A model generated the notes under the pieces. The model did not search any database and had not been told where the DNA came from. It saw only the letters and a program-made list of their open reading frames with translations. Positions 18,797 to 25,913 of a stretch of DNA of 64,000 nt are shown here, piece by piece; the first letter of the stretch is position 1; every line of letters starts with the position of its first letter. The position numbers and the translations under genes were made by a program. The stretch lies in contig JAVBLC010000006.1 in NCBI GenBank assembly GCA_031553805.1, forward strand, positions 13,484 through 77,483. The letters are read 5' to 3'. The stretch comes from JAITVB01 sp031553805. Lineage in GTDB: Bacteria > Bacteroidota > Bacteroidia > Bacteroidales > Rikenellaceae.

Positions 18797-19540
18797 ATGA
18801 ACCTGAAATTAAAAATATGGCGCCAAAACAGCGCAAAAGATAAAGGGGAATTGAAAGAGTACCGCGTGGAGAACATTTCGCCCGACACGTCGTTCCTCGA
18901 AATGCTCGACATTCTCAACAACGACCTCATCCACAGCGGGCAGGAGCCGGTGGCGTTCGACCACGACTGCCGCGAAGGCATCTGCGGGATGTGCTCGCTC
19001 CACATCAACGGACGCGCGCACGGGCCCGACGACGACATCACCACCTGCCAGCTCCATATGCGCCGCTTCAAGGATGGCGAAACGATCTATATCGAACCGT
19101 GGCGCTCGGCCGCTTTCCCGGTCATCAAGGACCTGGTCGTAAACCGTTCGGCGTTCGACTCGATCCTCCAGGCCGGGGGATTCGTTTCGGTCAACACCGG
19201 CGGCGTGCCCGACGGTAACGCGATCCCTATCCCGAAACCCGATGCCGAAGAAAGTATGGATGCCGCCGCTTGCATCGGTTGCGGCGCCTGTGTAGCCACG
19301 TGTAAAAACGGCTCGGCTATGCTCTTCGTTTCCGCCCGCGTATCGTCGCTCGCCAAGCTCCCGCAAGGACGCGTCGAAGGCGCCCGCCGCGCCAAAGCCA
19401 TGGTCGCCAAAATGGACGAATTAGGCTTCGGAAACTGTACTAACACCGGCGGCTGCGAACAAGAATGCCCCAAAGGCATCTCCATCGCACACATCGCCCG
19501 CCTCAACCGCGAATTCCTCGCAGCCAAGTTCAAGGACTAA
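18797..19540 (+). CDS. sdhB: Succinate dehydrogenase/fumarate reductase iron-sulfur subunit
   Basis: A 247-residue electron-transfer subunit. The N-terminal ferredoxin domain carries DHDCREGICGMCSLHING and a fourth Cys in DDITTCQL for the 2Fe-2S cluster. The C-terminal domain has CIGCGACVATC and NCTNTGGCEQECPKGI, giving ligands for the remaining 4Fe-4S and 3Fe-4S clusters. It passes electrons between FAD and the membrane heme/quinone. Last gene of the operon, 27 bp after sdhA, and convergent with topA across a repeat-rich spacer. Confidence 0.97.
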   Translation: MNLKLKIWRQNSAKDKGELKEYRVENISPDTSFLEMLDILNNDLIHSGQEPVAFDHDCREGICGMCSLHINGRAHGPDDDITTCQLHMRRFKDGETIYIEPWRSAAFPVIKDLVVNRSAFDSILQAGGFVSVNTGGVPDGNAIPIPKPDAEESMDAAACIGCGACVATCKNGSAMLFVSARVSSLAKLPQGRVEGARRAKAMVAKMDELGFGNCTNTGGCEQECPKGISIAHIARLNREFLAAKFKD

Positions 19541-19566
19541 GCCGAGGAGAGAGGTAAGGAGAGAAC

Positions 19567-19622
19567 TGCCGCTTTTTATAAAAAGCGGCACCAAAAATTT
19601 TTCTGGGAAACTTCGTTTCCCA
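19567..19622 (-). repeat. Hairpin-palindrome intergenic repeat, copy A
   Basis: Read on the minus strand: an 8-bp hairpin TGGGAAAC-GAA-GTTTCCCA, a linker AGAAAAATTTTTGG, then a perfect 24-bp palindrome (TGCCGCTTTTTA plus its reverse complement, 19567-19590) and CAGTTCTC. The linker-palindrome-tail part is identical to the copy at 38935-38988, while the hairpin differs in sequence but keeps full pairing. Confidence 0.85.
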
Positions 19623-19646
19623 TGATTAACTTTACTCGGACCCTAT

Positions 19647-19732
19647 AAGGGTTTATAAGAAGGCCCCCCTTCCTGGTACTGCCTCGATATTTCGAGCGCT
19701 ACATCAGAGAGGGGGGCTTCTTATAAACCCTT
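19647..19732. repeat. Long inverted repeat (86 nt) between sdhB and topA
   Basis: Left arm AAGGGTTTATAAGAAGGCCC followed by CCCT (19647-19670) pairs with AGGGGGGC then TTCTTATAAACCCTT (19710-19732), with only one bulged base. The 39-nt centre contains a small hairpin around CTCGATATTTCGAG. It is flanked symmetrically by the two hairpin-palindrome repeats. Length is very close to the 85-nt elements at 39.0-39.2 kb and the arms also contain TTTATA, but sequence identity is not clear. Confidence 0.8.
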
Positions 19733-19757
19733 TTAAAATCTAAGCAAGGTGAGTCAA

Positions 19758-19810
19758 GGAAAGCGCAGCTTTCCAGAAAAGTTTTTGAGGCACTTTTTAC
19801 AAAAAGTGCC
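19758..19810 (+). repeat. Hairpin-palindrome intergenic repeat, copy B
   Basis: Hairpin GGAAAGC-GCA-GCTTTCC (19758-19774), linker AGAAAAGTTTTTGA, palindrome GGCACTTTTT-AC-AAAAAGTGCC (19789-19810), then CAGT overlapping its end. It has the same architecture as copy A in the opposite orientation, with different but still fully paired stems. Confidence 0.83.
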
Positions 19811-19819
19811 AGTACCCTC

Positions 19820-22156
19820 TTACTTCCCTCTTGGTTTAGCTTTGGGTTTGGCTTTGGGTTTGGGGGATGACTGCTGCGTTTTGATTAGGTCGAGGCAGTC
19901 TTGTAGGGTTAGGTCGGCGGGGACGGCGGTTTTCGGGAGTTTGTAATTTTCGCCGTCGTAACAGATATACGGGCCCCAGCGGCCGTTGAGAACCTGGAGT
20001 TTCGGGTCTTCGGGGAACGTTTTGATGACTTTTTCGCGTTCTTGTTTGCGTTTTTCCTCGATGAGTTCGATAGTGCGTTCGATGGTGATGGTGTAGGGGT
20101 TGTCGCCTTTCTTGAGCGACACGAACTTGCCGTCGTGGCGCACGTAGGGGCCGAAGCGTCCGACGCCGATCACGGCGTCTTTGTTTTCGTACTGGCCGAC
20201 GGTGCGGGGCAGTTGGAAGAGGTGCAGCGCCTCGTCGAGGGTGATCGTGGCCAGGAGCTGCCCGGCTGCCAGGTTGGCGTATTGGGGTTTTTTACCACCT
20301 TCTTCCTCGTTCTCGCCGAGTTGCACATAGGGGCCGAAACGGCCGATGCGGGCGTAGACGGGCAATCCCGAGGCCGGATCGTTGCCGAGCAGGCGGGCGC
20401 TGGTGGCGCGTTGGGAGTTTTCTGTAACGTTTTCGACCGTATCGTGGAACGGATGGTAAAACCGGTCGATCATTTCGGGCCACGCCAGTTCGCCTTCGGC
20501 GATGTGGTCGAACTCCTCCTCGACGTTGGCCGTGAAGTGGTAGTCGAGGATCGAGGGGAACTGTTCCTGGAGGAAGTCGGTGACGACGATCCCGATGTCG
20601 GTCGGGAAAAGTTTTTGCTTTTCGGCGCCGAATGTTTCCGCTTTTACGGATTCGGTGATCGCGTCTTTCTTGAGGGAAATTTCGGAAAATGTACGTTTGC
20701 TGCCCTCGCGGCTCTCCTTGATGACATAGCCGCGCTGGATGATCGTGGAAATGGTCGGAGCGTAGGTCGATGGGCGGCCGATACCCAGCTCTTCGAGCCG
20801 TTTGACGAGCGCCGCTTCGCTGTAGCGTGCCGCGGGCGAGGTGAAACGCTGAGTGGCGGTAATGCCGTTTTCGGTCACCGCTTCGCCTACGTTCAATGCC
20901 GGGAGCATGCCCTCCTGGTTGTCGCCCGGTTCGTCATCCGACGATTCGATGTACAGGCGCAGGAAACCGTCGAAAGTGATCACTTCGCCTGTAGCGGTGA
21001 AATGGTATTCGCGGTTGTTTTCAATGTCGATTTCGGCTATCGTGCGGTCGATCTCGGCCTGGGCCATTTGCGAGGCGACGGTGCGTTTCCAGATCAGGTC
21101 GTAGAGGCGTTTCTCCTGGGGCGATCCCTCGATCGACGGGCGGTCGATGTACGACGGGCGGATCGCTTCGTGCGCTTCCTGGGCCCCTTTCGCCTTAGTT
21201 TTGTATTGGCGGATTTCAAGGTATTTTTCCCCGAAATGCTGTTTCACTTCAGCTGCAATGGCGCCGATTGCCTCGCGCGAGAGGTTTTGCGAGTCGGTAC
21301 GCATGTAGGTGATCAACCCGGCTTCGTAAAGGCGTTGGGCGACCGACATCGTTTGTCCTACCGACATCCCCAGCTTGCGGCTCGCCTCCTGTTGCAGGGT
21401 CGAGGTGGTGAAAGGCGGGGCGGGCGATTTCTTGGCCGGTTTCTTGTCGATGCTGCGCACCGTGAAACGGGCTTTGCGGCAGCCCTCGAGCAGCTTGCGC
21501 GCCTGGTCGGCGTCGGCCAACCGCTTGTTGAGTTCGGCGGTGAAGGGGGTGTCCGCTGCGTTAAGGAATTGGCCCACCACCCGGAAATAGCCGCTCGGGG
21601 TGAAGGAGATAATCTCTTTCTCGCGTTCGACGATCAGTTTGACCGCCACCGACTGCACGCGTCCGGCCGAGAGCGACGGTTTTACCTTTTTCCACAGCAC
21701 GGGCGAAAGCTCGAAACCAACTAAACGGTCGAGTACTCGTCGCGCCTGCTGGGCGTTGACCAGGTTCATGTCGATCTCGCGCGGGGTTTGCACCGCGTTG
21801 AGGATCGCGTTGCGGGTGATCTCGTGGAACACGATGCGGCGGGTCTTTTCAGGGGTCAGCCCCAGTACCTGATAGAGGTGCCAGGCGATAGCCTCTCCCT
21901 CGCGGTCTTCATCGGACGCAAGCCATACCGTCTTGGCCTCCTTGGCCAGTTTTGAAAGCTCGGCCACCACCGCCTTTTTGTCGTCGGAGACGAGATAGGC
22001 CGGTTCGTAGTGGTTCTTTATATCGATCCCGAGTCCTTTTTTCTGCAGGTCGCGGATATGGCCGAAACTCGACTTGACCAGGTAATCCTTTCCGAGGAAT
22101 TTTTCGATCGTTTTCGCTTTGGCCGGGGACTCGACAATGACTAAATTTTCTTGCAT
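19820..22156 (-). CDS. topA: DNA topoisomerase I
   Basis: A 778-residue type IA topoisomerase that relaxes negative supercoils. The Toprim domain begins at residue 5 (VIVESPAKAKTIEKFLG) and has the acidic cluster SDEDREGEAIAW (81-92). The nucleophile is Tyr284 in GLITYMRTDSQNLS. The C-terminus carries three glycine-rich repeats (IGRFGPYVQLG, VGRFGPYVRHDG, NGRWGPYICYDG) of the Topo C-terminal repeat type instead of zinc fingers, and ends in a short PK-rich tail (KPKAKPKAKPRGK). Complete; monocistronic by appearance. Confidence 0.96.
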   Translation of the reverse strand: MQENLVIVESPAKAKTIEKFLGKDYLVKSSFGHIRDLQKKGLGIDIKNHYEPAYLVSDDKKAVVAELSKLAKEAKTVWLASDEDREGEAIAWHLYQVLGLTPEKTRRIVFHEITRNAILNAVQTPREIDMNLVNAQQARRVLDRLVGFELSPVLWKKVKPSLSAGRVQSVAVKLIVEREKEIISFTPSGYFRVVGQFLNAADTPFTAELNKRLADADQARKLLEGCRKARFTVRSIDKKPAKKSPAPPFTTSTLQQEASRKLGMSVGQTMSVAQRLYEAGLITYMRTDSQNLSREAIGAIAAEVKQHFGEKYLEIRQYKTKAKGAQEAHEAIRPSYIDRPSIEGSPQEKRLYDLIWKRTVASQMAQAEIDRTIAEIDIENNREYHFTATGEVITFDGFLRLYIESSDDEPGDNQEGMLPALNVGEAVTENGITATQRFTSPAARYSEAALVKRLEELGIGRPSTYAPTISTIIQRGYVIKESREGSKRTFSEISLKKDAITESVKAETFGAEKQKLFPTDIGIVVTDFLQEQFPSILDYHFTANVEEEFDHIAEGELAWPEMIDRFYHPFHDTVENVTENSQRATSARLLGNDPASGLPVYARIGRFGPYVQLGENEEEGGKKPQYANLAAGQLLATITLDEALHLFQLPRTVGQYENKDAVIGVGRFGPYVRHDGKFVSLKKGDNPYTITIERTIELIEEKRKQEREKVIKTFPEDPKLQVLNGRWGPYICYDGENYKLPKTAVPADLTLQDCLDLIKTQQSSPKPKAKPKAKPRGK

Positions 22157-22256
22157 CTTGACGGGTATGTTGTTACAATTTTTTCAATTTTTCAGGGGCT
22201 TCGTCCGTGCGCGTTCGATAAGGCGGCGGCGATTTCCGTTTCGGGTAAGAAAGACA

Positions 22257-22286
22257 AAAGCTGCTCTTTGCGAGCAGCTTCCTTTT
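22257..22286 (-). terminator. Terminator of the DUF4270 gene
   Basis: On the minus strand, GAAGCTGCT-CGCAAAG-AGCAGCTTTTG forms a stem-loop with a T-rich end, 10 bp beyond the DUF4270 stop codon. Confidence 0.75.
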
Positions 22287-22293
22287 TCGGGCC

Positions 22294-23661
22294 CTACCTG
22301 ACCATCGTGTATGTCAGGACCAATCTCAGCGGCGCCTCGGATCCGTAGCCGTGGAGCGCCATCGGGTTGAGCAGGTAGTAAAAGTATTCGTTGGACGTTG
22401 CCAGGACGATCTCCTGCTGGTCGTAATCCTGCCGGAAAAGACGCTGGGCATAGTAAGTGATGTCCATTTCGAAGAGGTATCTCGACCGGTTCAGGTTCCC
22501 GTCGTAGTTGGTGCTGTAGCCCTGGTTTTCCATCGAGGGACTGTAGTCGAGGATCGGGGTGTAGTTGTAATAGTCGGTGAAACTGGTGTACATACCCAGC
22601 CGCGTGTAATCGCGGTCCATTCCGGCGGCGGTTTGGTCGGCTATGTTGACCTGCAGTTTTGCCTTGTTGATGACGATGTCGGTGAAGCCGGCCGTGAGGA
22701 CTCTTTTGCGGATCTGTTCGACCGACTCCTTAGTGAATTCAAGCAACGTCGTGATTCCCCCGAACCCTTGGACGTAAGTCGTTTCGACCGGCACGCTCTT
22801 GTCGTTGAGACGCAGGGCGGGCGAGGCGTTCGTGTAATCGTAGTTGATTACCGAGATGCTCTGGTTCTGATAGGTCGAAGAGTTGGTCGTGAAGAAGAAG
22901 TAGGTATAGGTTGTGTCCGGGGTTGGATTTTCGTTGTGGAAGTTTATCTGCATATAGGAGTTGTCGAGGTCCACGTGCAGGGTGGCCGCGGCCAGGTTGC
23001 TCACCCGGGGCTTCAAGTAAAAACCCTTGAAACGCTTGTGGAAAGCCTTCGGATTGTTATATCCCGTCGTGTCGATCAGCCGGGCGATATAGTCCGGGTC
23101 GGTGATGCGGGTGGTGAGGTATCCCGAACTTGTGGCCCCGCCTTCGAACTCGACCGTGGCCAGCGGGGTCGATTTGACGATCGGCGCCGGGTTGAAATTG
23201 GAATAGTAGATCGAGTCGATGTAGATCTCTTCGCTCAACTCATACAGATCGAAAGTTTGCGCCACATCGATGTCGCCCTGGAATCCGCTCTTGAGGCTCA
23301 AAGAGAGAAAAACCGAGTCGATCGTCGGTCTGATCCCGTAGAGCGAATCGCTTTGGGCAAACGTGTCCATCGGTGCATACTGGAACAGCAGCGACGCATT
23401 GGTCAGCCCGCACACCGGATCGACGGCCGTTCCCACGTAGCCGGAGGATTGGTGGCTGCTGATCACCGAGTCGGTGGTGATGTTGTAGGTCTTGATCTGG
23501 AACGTAGAGTCCATCGCGATCGACACGACCTGGTTCTCGGGAATGAATTCGGTGCCGAAGGTATCGTCCACCGCCTTACAAGAAACTCCTCCCATGAAAA
23601 TCGCACCCACTGCCGTCACTACGGCTCCCCAACGAGCTATGTTTTTTTCCATTTTTTTCAT
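22294..23661 (-). CDS. DUF4270 lipoprotein
   Basis: A 455-residue protein of the Bacteroidetes DUF4270 family. After MKKMEKNIARW comes a hydrophobic segment ending in MGGVSCKAVDD, where the Cys fits a lipobox. The family signature DDTFGTEFIPENQVV follows, with repeated beta-strand segments such as YNITTDSVISSHQSSGYVG. Probably a surface or outer-membrane lipoprotein; function unknown. An in-frame extension reaches 23727, inside the upstream GT5-like gene, but ATG 23661 gives a proper signal peptide. It lies 13 bp after that gene, so the two form an operon, an arrangement I recall as common in Bacteroidales. Confidence 0.83.
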   Translation of the reverse strand: MKKMEKNIARWGAVVTAVGAIFMGGVSCKAVDDTFGTEFIPENQVVSIAMDSTFQIKTYNITTDSVISSHQSSGYVGTAVDPVCGLTNASLLFQYAPMDTFAQSDSLYGIRPTIDSVFLSLSLKSGFQGDIDVAQTFDLYELSEEIYIDSIYYSNFNPAPIVKSTPLATVEFEGGATSSGYLTTRITDPDYIARLIDTTGYNNPKAFHKRFKGFYLKPRVSNLAAATLHVDLDNSYMQINFHNENPTPDTTYTYFFFTTNSSTYQNQSISVINYDYTNASPALRLNDKSVPVETTYVQGFGGITTLLEFTKESVEQIRKRVLTAGFTDIVINKAKLQVNIADQTAAGMDRDYTRLGMYTSFTDYYNYTPILDYSPSMENQGYSTNYDGNLNRSRYLFEMDITYYAQRLFRQDYDQQEIVLATSNEYFYYLLNPMALHGYGSEAPLRLVLTYTMVR

Positions 23662-23674
23662 TTCGGTCACCCGG

Positions 23675-24484
23675 TTAAGGGCGTATCTGGTCATAAAATC
23701 GGGCATATTCGTCCGCATAGTTCTCATCGCCGGTACACTCCAGGACCGGAAAGCCTGCCTGTCCGGTAAAGAACGCCTTCACCTCGGGCGAGATACCTTC
23801 CTCGGCAAAAATCACCCCGTCGGCATACTGGGCGATGAACTTCATCAGGCTCAGATAATCGGGGTTGTCCAACACAGCAGCCTCTTTGTCTTTGATCCCT
23901 TCGCTGACGATTTTCTTGCGGAGGTTCATGTCGAGCCGCCCCGGAAACTCTTCGGCGTAGAGCGAAGCCACCACCTTGACCCCGGCAAAAATCGGGTCGT
24001 CGGTCAGCAAACGCTTGAGGTACATGGCGATAAATCCGGAAAACCACCCGTGGCAGTGTACAATGTGGGGCGACCAGCGCAATTTCTTGACCGTTTCGAT
24101 CACCCCGCGGGCAAAAAAGATGGCCCGTTCGTCGTTATCCGCAAAATATTCGCCCTCCTCATTCGTTAGAACGTATTTTCGCTGGAAATATTCTTCGTTA
24201 TCGATAAAATAAATTTGCACCCGGGCCGAAGGGATCGAGGCGACCTTGATAATCAGCTGGTGGTCGTTGTCGTCGATGATCAGGTTCATCCCGGAGAGGC
24301 GGATCACCTCGTGGAGTTGGTTGCGGCGCTCGTTGATGCAGCCGTAGCGAGGCATGAACGTTCTGATTTCGAAGCCCTTTTCCTGGATCGCCTGGGGCAG
24401 GTTCCGGGAAATTTTCGACATGTGGTTTTCAGGAAGGTAGGGTGTGATTTCCTGGCAAACGTACAGAATCCTCTTGTGGCTCAT
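23675..24484 (-). CDS. Short glycogen/starch synthase-like protein (GT5 N-terminal domain only)
   Basis: A 269-residue protein resembling the N-terminal Rossmann domain of GT5 glycogen synthases (KRILYVCQEITPYLP near the start, HIVHCHGWFSGFIAMYLK in the middle). The C-terminal GT-B domain is absent, and the usual KTGGL-type ADP-glucose-binding motif is replaced by NHMSKISRNLP. Catalysis as a conventional synthase is therefore doubtful. The protein is complete at its own stop, and a similarly short protein beside DUF4270 is, to my knowledge, typical in Bacteroidales, so this is a family feature and not a local truncation. ATG 24484 is preferred over a TTG at 24493. Confidence 0.75.
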   Translation of the reverse strand: MSHKRILYVCQEITPYLPENHMSKISRNLPQAIQEKGFEIRTFMPRYGCINERRNQLHEVIRLSGMNLIIDDNDHQLIIKVASIPSARVQIYFIDNEEYFQRKYVLTNEEGEYFADNDERAIFFARGVIETVKKLRWSPHIVHCHGWFSGFIAMYLKRLLTDDPIFAGVKVVASLYAEEFPGRLDMNLRKKIVSEGIKDKEAAVLDNPDYLSLMKFIAQYADGVIFAEEGISPEVKAFFTGQAGFPVLECTGDENYADEYARFYDQIRP

Positions 24485-24609
24485 TGTGATCAATGGGTTT
24501 AATTGCCGTCAGTAAAAAAACAAAATACGGCGACACAAAGATACAAAATATTTGTCAGTATCACAATTTTACTGTTCTCCGGCATCTGGAATCAGAACGA
24601 AAGAAAAAA

Positions 24610-24636
24610 TCCACCTGAGTTTTTTTCAGGTGGATC
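24610..24636 (-). terminator. Terminator downstream of queA
   Basis: Perfect 10-bp stem ATCCACCTGA/TCAGGTGGAT with a seven-base loop. On the minus strand it is followed by six T residues. It is also the nearest strong structure upstream of the GT5-like gene. Confidence 0.82.
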
Positions 24637-24656
24637 AGAAATGCGACAACGTTCAG

Positions 24657-24787
24657 ATAGTTTGTTTCAGAAACGGTGCAAGTGCAAGGCGCCGGTTCTA
24701 AGGCGAAGGGAGCGCGTACTTAAGTACGTGACCGCACGCCTGGGAAACGGCAACGCCGCAATTGTGCTAAACTACCGGAACAAATTA
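24657..24787. repeat. Imperfect long stem-loop repeat with GTAC core, copy 1
   Basis: Centred on the palindrome GTACTTAAGTAC (24716-24727). Flanking sequence is roughly inverted: ATAGTTTGTTTC and GGTGCAAGTGC on the left against the reverse complement of GCAATTGTGC and GGAACAAATTAT on the right. The core AGCGCGTAC-nnnn-GTACGTGA matches the core of the element at 33560-33685. The right end overlaps the queA stop codon. With 24485-24656 this fills the 300-bp gap; I see no gene there. Confidence 0.6.
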
Positions 24788-25834
24788 TAGGATCAGCATA
24801 GCGTCGCCGTACGTTCCAAAGCGGTACTTCTCGGCTTTGGCCACTTTGTAGGCCTCCATGACCTGGTCGTATCCCCCAAAGGCGGCGACCATCATCAGTT
24901 GGGTCGAGTAGGGGAGGTGGAAATTGGTCACCATCGCGTTGGCCACGCTGAACTCGTAGGGCGGGAAAATGAACTTGTTGGTCCACCCTGCAAACGGTTT
25001 CAGGCGTCCCTCGGTCGATACCGAACTTTCGATCGCCCGCATCACCGTGGTGCCGATTGCACACACGCGCTTGCCCTTGTCCCGGGCGTCGTTGACGATC
25101 CCCGCCGCCTGGTCGTCGATGAAAAACTGCTCAGAGTCCATCTTGTGTTTGGTGAGGTCTTCAACATCAACCGTACGGAAGTTGCCCAGGCCGACGTGGA
25201 GGGTGATCTCAGCGGTGTTGATCCCCTTGATCTCAAGGCGCTTCAGCAGGTGCCTGCTGAAGTGCAAGCCGGCCGTTGGGGCCGCTACGGCGCCTTCGTG
25301 CTTGGCGAAGATCGTCTGGTAACGCTCGGCATCCAGCTCCTCGACCTTTTCGCGGATCCATTTCGGAAGCGGGGTTTCGCCCATTTTGTAGAGCGCCTCC
25401 TTAAACTCTTCATATGTGCCGTCGAACAGGAAGCGCAGCGTGCGGCCGCGCGAAGTGGAGTTGTCGATCACCTCGTCCACCAACAGGTCGTCGTCGCCGA
25501 AATAAAGCTTGTTGCCGATGCGGATTTTGCGCGCCGGGTCGACGAGCACGTCCCACAGGCGCAACTCCTGGTTCAACTCGCGCAGCAGGAAGATCTCGAT
25601 CTCGGCCCCCGTTTTTTCCTTGTTGCCGTAGAGGCGGGCGGGGAAGACTTTGGTATTGTTGAGGATCATCACGTCGCCCTCCTTGAAATACTGGAGGATG
25701 TCCTTGAAGACCTTGTGTTCAATTTTGCCCGTTTTGCGGTCGATGACCATCAGTCGCGATTCGTCCCGGTTTTCTTCCGGGTACTTGGCGATCATGTCGG
25801 GTGAAAAGTCGTAGTTGTACTGCGAGAGTTTCAT
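24785..25834 (-). CDS. queA: S-adenosylmethionine:tRNA ribosyltransferase-isomerase
   Basis: A 349-residue QueA, which transfers and isomerises the ribosyl moiety of SAM to make epoxyqueuosine at the wobble position of GUN-decoding tRNAs. Signature segments are all present: MKLSQYNYDFSPDMIAKYPEENRDESRLMV (in part), ILNNTKVFPARLYG, AAPTAGLHFS, ALHVGLGNF-like LHVGLGNFRTV, and C-terminal TNFHLPYSTQLMMVAAFGG. The open frame extends to 25855, but ATG 25834 gives the family start. Complete and normal in length. Confidence 0.96.
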   Translation of the reverse strand: MKLSQYNYDFSPDMIAKYPEENRDESRLMVIDRKTGKIEHKVFKDILQYFKEGDVMILNNTKVFPARLYGNKEKTGAEIEIFLLRELNQELRLWDVLVDPARKIRIGNKLYFGDDDLLVDEVIDNSTSRGRTLRFLFDGTYEEFKEALYKMGETPLPKWIREKVEELDAERYQTIFAKHEGAVAAPTAGLHFSRHLLKRLEIKGINTAEITLHVGLGNFRTVDVEDLTKHKMDSEQFFIDDQAAGIVNDARDKGKRVCAIGTTVMRAIESSVSTEGRLKPFAGWTNKFIFPPYEFSVANAMVTNFHLPYSTQLMMVAAFGGYDQVMEAYKVAKAEKYRFGTYGDAMLIL

Positions 25835-25913
25835 CGGGGTGTCGTTTTGAGTCAACAGAATGGACTTATACTACGTAGAAAAAAAGATTTTGTTTCACGC
25901 GGGGGCGATTTTT

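Noticed and set aside
20042..21724. 560-residue open frame antisense to topA
   Set aside because: Overlaps a complete topoisomerase I gene; Phe/Val/Arg-rich shadow without motifs.
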